6,820 nt of DNA from Clostridia bacterium (GTDB taxonomy: Bacteria > Bacillota > Clostridia > Peptostreptococcales > Anaerovoracaceae). The stretch spans positions 1-6,820 of the forward strand of contig JAKSSJ010000051.1 of assembly GCA_024403215.1 (NCBI GenBank). The letters run 5' to 3'. Numbering within the stretch: position 1 is the first letter of the stretch; every line of letters begins with the position of its first letter. This document shows, piece by piece, positions 4,880-6,820 of this stretch. The notes under the pieces were generated by a model. It searched no databases and was not told the DNA's origin. It was given only the letters and a program-made list of their open reading frames with translations. The position numbers were made by a program, and so were the translations under genes.

Positions 4880-6820
4880 TTTCTTTTCTCTATATTCGCA
4901 GTTTGGATCAGAGCAGTAAAGCATTCTGCCACGCTCAACAAGAAGATGTCCGCACTGAGGACAAGCCTTTTCAACTGGCTTATACCAGAATACCATTTCA
5001 CAATTTGGATAAGACGAGCATCCATAGAAGGTCTTGCCCTTCTTACTCTTCTTAACTACAATATCTCCTCCGCACTGTGGGCACTTTACGCCAACAGTTT
5101 TGATTATTGACTTTGTATATCTGCATTCTGGGAAACCTGAGCAAGCAAGGAAATCTCCAAACTTACCATGTCTTAATGCAAGCTGCTTTCCGCACTCTGG
5201 ACAAAGCTCATCTGTAAGCTGAACTACAGTCTTGATCTTTTCCATCTGATCTTTTGCAGTATCAATTTCATTCTTTAAGTTTCCGTTATAGTAGTTGGCT
5301 ACAACGCTCTTCCACTGAGCCTCGCCTTCTGCTACTTTATCTAAGTTCTCTTCCATTCTGGAAGTAAATCCAATATCTATTACTTCTGGGAAGTAAACTT
5401 CCATTACCTCATTAGTAACAAGGATTCCAAGATCTGTAGGCTTTATAGATTTCTTTTCCTTTGTGATGTATCTTCTTTCTGTAAGTGTAGAAACTATAGG
5501 TGCATAAGTTGATGGTCTTCCAATGCCCTTTTCTTCTAATTCCTTGATAAGACTTGCTTCTGTAAATCTTGCAGGTGGTTCTGTCTGTTTCTTATCATTG
5601 TGAATCTCGACAAGCTGAAGCTTTTCGCCAAGCTCAAGAGCTGGGAGCGCCTTATCCTTTTCCTCAGAACCTACATTGTAAACTTTAAGGAAACCATCAA
5701 AATTGAGTTTTCTTCCTGTTGCTCTAAGCTCGTACTCGGAAGAAGCAATATCTGCTCCAACTGAATCATAAGTTGCTGCTGTCATGCGGCTCGCAACAAA
5801 ACGTGACCAAATGAGCTTGTAGAGTTTGTATTGATCCTGGTTCATAGAAGACTGAACTTCTTCAGGTGTAAGCTCTACATGAGATGGTCTGATTGCTTCA
5901 TGCGCATCCTGAGTGTTTTGAGTCTTGTTTGTATAAACATTGTTTCCAACGTAAGACTCACCAAAGCTTTCTTTAATGAGTTCTTTGCAAGCAGCATCTG
6001 CCTGAGGACTGACTCTAACAGAGTCTGTCCTCATGTAAGTGATAAGACCTCCGACATTGCTGTGGCCTTTGATTGTAATAGAACCATCATAGAGCTGCTG
6101 AGCTAAAAGCATAGTTTTTCTTGGTGGGAAGCCAAGACGAATTGATGCATCCTGCTGCAGTACTGATGTTGTATATGGTGCATATGGCTTAGTCTGAGTG
6201 ATTTTTGAGTCAATATTTTTAACAACAAATTCACCCTTGCTTAATTTTTCATAAATCTCGTTTGCAAGTACTTCTGTATTGATTGTTGCATCATGAGTAT
6301 CATCTGGTGTAACAACCTTTTGTCCATTAATTTTTTCTAATTTTGCAGTAAATGCATTTCTCTTTTTCTGAGTTTCTGTTCCAGAAGCTTTGGTAAGATC
6401 TGCAGAAATTGCAAAGTATTCCTTTGGGTCAAACTCTTCTATAAGCATTTCTCTGTCTACAATAAGCTTAAGAGCTGCAGACTGAACTCTGCCTGCAGAA
6501 AGACCTCTGCTAACCTTTGCCCAAAGAACTGGAGAAATTCCGTAACCTACGACACGGTCTATTACACGTCTGCCCTGCTGAGCATCAACAAGAGTCATGT
6601 CAATTGGGCGAGGATTTGAAATAGCCTGTAGTACAGCTTCCTTTGTGATTTCATGGAACTCAATTCTATTTGCCTTGTCTGGATCAATTCCGAGTAAACC
6701 GCAGATGTGCCAAGAAATAGCTTCACCTTCGCGGTCAGGGTCGGTTGCGAGATAAACCTTATCTGCTTCCTTTCCTGCAGCCTTGAGTTCTTTAATAAGA
6801 GCAGCCTTTCCTCTTACGTT
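4877..6820 (-). CDS. topA: DNA topoisomerase I (TopA), N-terminus beyond window
   Basis: The visible 647 residues, open to the right edge, form a type IA topoisomerase that relaxes negative supercoils by single-strand cleavage. The first visible residues NVRGK match the family near residue 55, giving about 700 in full, normal for Firmicutes. The TOPRIM metal site TDPDREGEAISWH is at visible residues 29-41. HEITKEAV and NPRPIDMTLVDAQQGRRV follow at about 57-64 and 71-88, then the conserved LSAGRVQS near 107-114. The catalytic tyrosine is in GLITYMRTDS, about visible residue 262 (codon 6035-6037). EEKGIGRPSTYAPI is near 429-442. Three C4 zinc fingers close the protein: CPEC...CSGFPEC (540-566), CPQC...CSSYPNC (580-607) and CPQC...CSDPNC (620-641). 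The methionine at 6598 is internal, not the start. It heads the visible gene string and is followed by hslV after 12 bases. Confidence 0.98.
   Translation of the reverse strand, partial: NVRGKAALIKELKAAGKEADKVYLATDPDREGEAISWHICGLLGIDPDKANRIEFHEITKEAVLQAISNPRPIDMTLVDAQQGRRVIDRVVGYGISPVLWAKVSRGLSAGRVQSAALKLIVDREMLIEEFDPKEYFAISADLTKASGTETQKKRNAFTAKLEKINGQKVVTPDDTHDATINTEVLANEIYEKLSKGEFVVKNIDSKITQTKPYAPYTTSVLQQDASIRLGFPPRKTMLLAQQLYDGSITIKGHSNVGGLITYMRTDSVRVSPQADAACKELIKESFGESYVGNNVYTNKTQNTQDAHEAIRPSHVELTPEEVQSSMNQDQYKLYKLIWSRFVASRMTAATYDSVGADIASSEYELRATGRKLNFDGFLKVYNVGSEEKDKALPALELGEKLQLVEIHNDKKQTEPPARFTEASLIKELEEKGIGRPSTYAPIVSTLTERRYITKEKKSIKPTDLGILVTNEVMEVYFPEVIDIGFTSRMEENLDKVAEGEAQWKSVVANYYNGNLKNEIDTAKDQMEKIKTVVQLTDELCPECGKQLALRHGKFGDFLACSGFPECRYTKSIIKTVGVKCPQCGGDIVVKKSKKGKTFYGCSSYPNCEMVFWYKPVEKACPQCGHLLVERGRMLYCSDPNCEYREKK

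Noticed and set aside
1130..6106. Plus-strand open frames opposite yigZ, hflX, hslU and topA
   Set aside because: They are antisense shadows of strongly conserved genes, with no ribosome-binding site, no recognisable domain and no sensible composition.
6596..6598. Methionine at 6598 as the topA start
   Set aside because: The frame stays open to the window edge and the upstream residues encode the essential TOPRIM motif TDPDREG, so this Met is internal.
1..6820. CRISPR array, insertion sequence, toxin-antitoxin or defence genes
   Set aside because: No repeat-spacer pattern, transposase or unassigned coding region exists; every gene belongs to a known housekeeping family.
4865..6820. CIRCE or CtsR heat-shock operators near hslVU
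   Set aside because: The gaps upstream of hslV and hslU are only 12 and 10 bases and contain just the ribosome-binding sites. Any operator would have to lie upstream of topA, outside the window.

Overview
This is a housekeeping stretch of a low-to-moderate GC bacterial chromosome, most likely a Firmicute of the class Clostridia; a Lachnospiraceae-like genome is my best guess. The reasons are the HslV with the short N-terminal extension seen in Bacillus CodW, a bacterial TopA with three C4 zinc fingers, a long mixed tRNA operon in which all nine complete genes encode CCA, and G-rich Shine-Dalgarno sites. The placement is inferred from sequence character, not from any database search. Every gene lies on the minus strand, so transcription runs from high to low coordinates.

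In transcription order: (1) 6820-4877, topA (DNA topoisomerase I), lacking only about 55 N-terminal residues beyond the window edge. (2) 4864-4325, hslV, and 4314-2887, hslU, the two halves of the HslVU (ClpQY) ATP-dependent protease. These three genes are packed 12 and 10 bases apart, and at both junctions the stop codon is fused to the next ribosome-binding site (TAGGGGG). (3) A 42-base gap carrying a very GC-rich 10-bp hairpin inside a larger inverted repeat. (4) 2844-1561, hflX, a ribosome-associated GTPase. (5) 1540-956, a YigZ/IMPACT-family protein. (6) A textbook promoter whose -35 box contains the yigZ stop codon, driving ten tRNA genes: Val(UAC), Asp(GUC), Thr(UGU), Tyr(GUA), Gly(GCC), Gly(UCC), Arg(UCU), Gln(UUG), Lys(UUU) and Ser(UGA). 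The last is cut by the left edge. No stretch longer than about 65 bases lacks a gene.

Functionally the window combines DNA supercoiling control (TopA), protein quality control (HslVU), stress rescue of ribosomes (HflX), a probable translation-linked factor (YigZ) and tRNA supply. HslVU and HflX are both stress-associated in other bacteria, so a shared transcript would make sense, but no CIRCE or CtsR operator is visible here.

I found no unknown multigene system. The points worth a second look are small: the inverted repeat between hslU and hflX, missing Shine-Dalgarno sites for hflX and yigZ beside very strong ones for hslV and hslU, the tRNA promoter overlapping a stop codon, the A1-U72 end pair of tRNA-Gln, and the unresolved N-terminal nucleophile of HslV.
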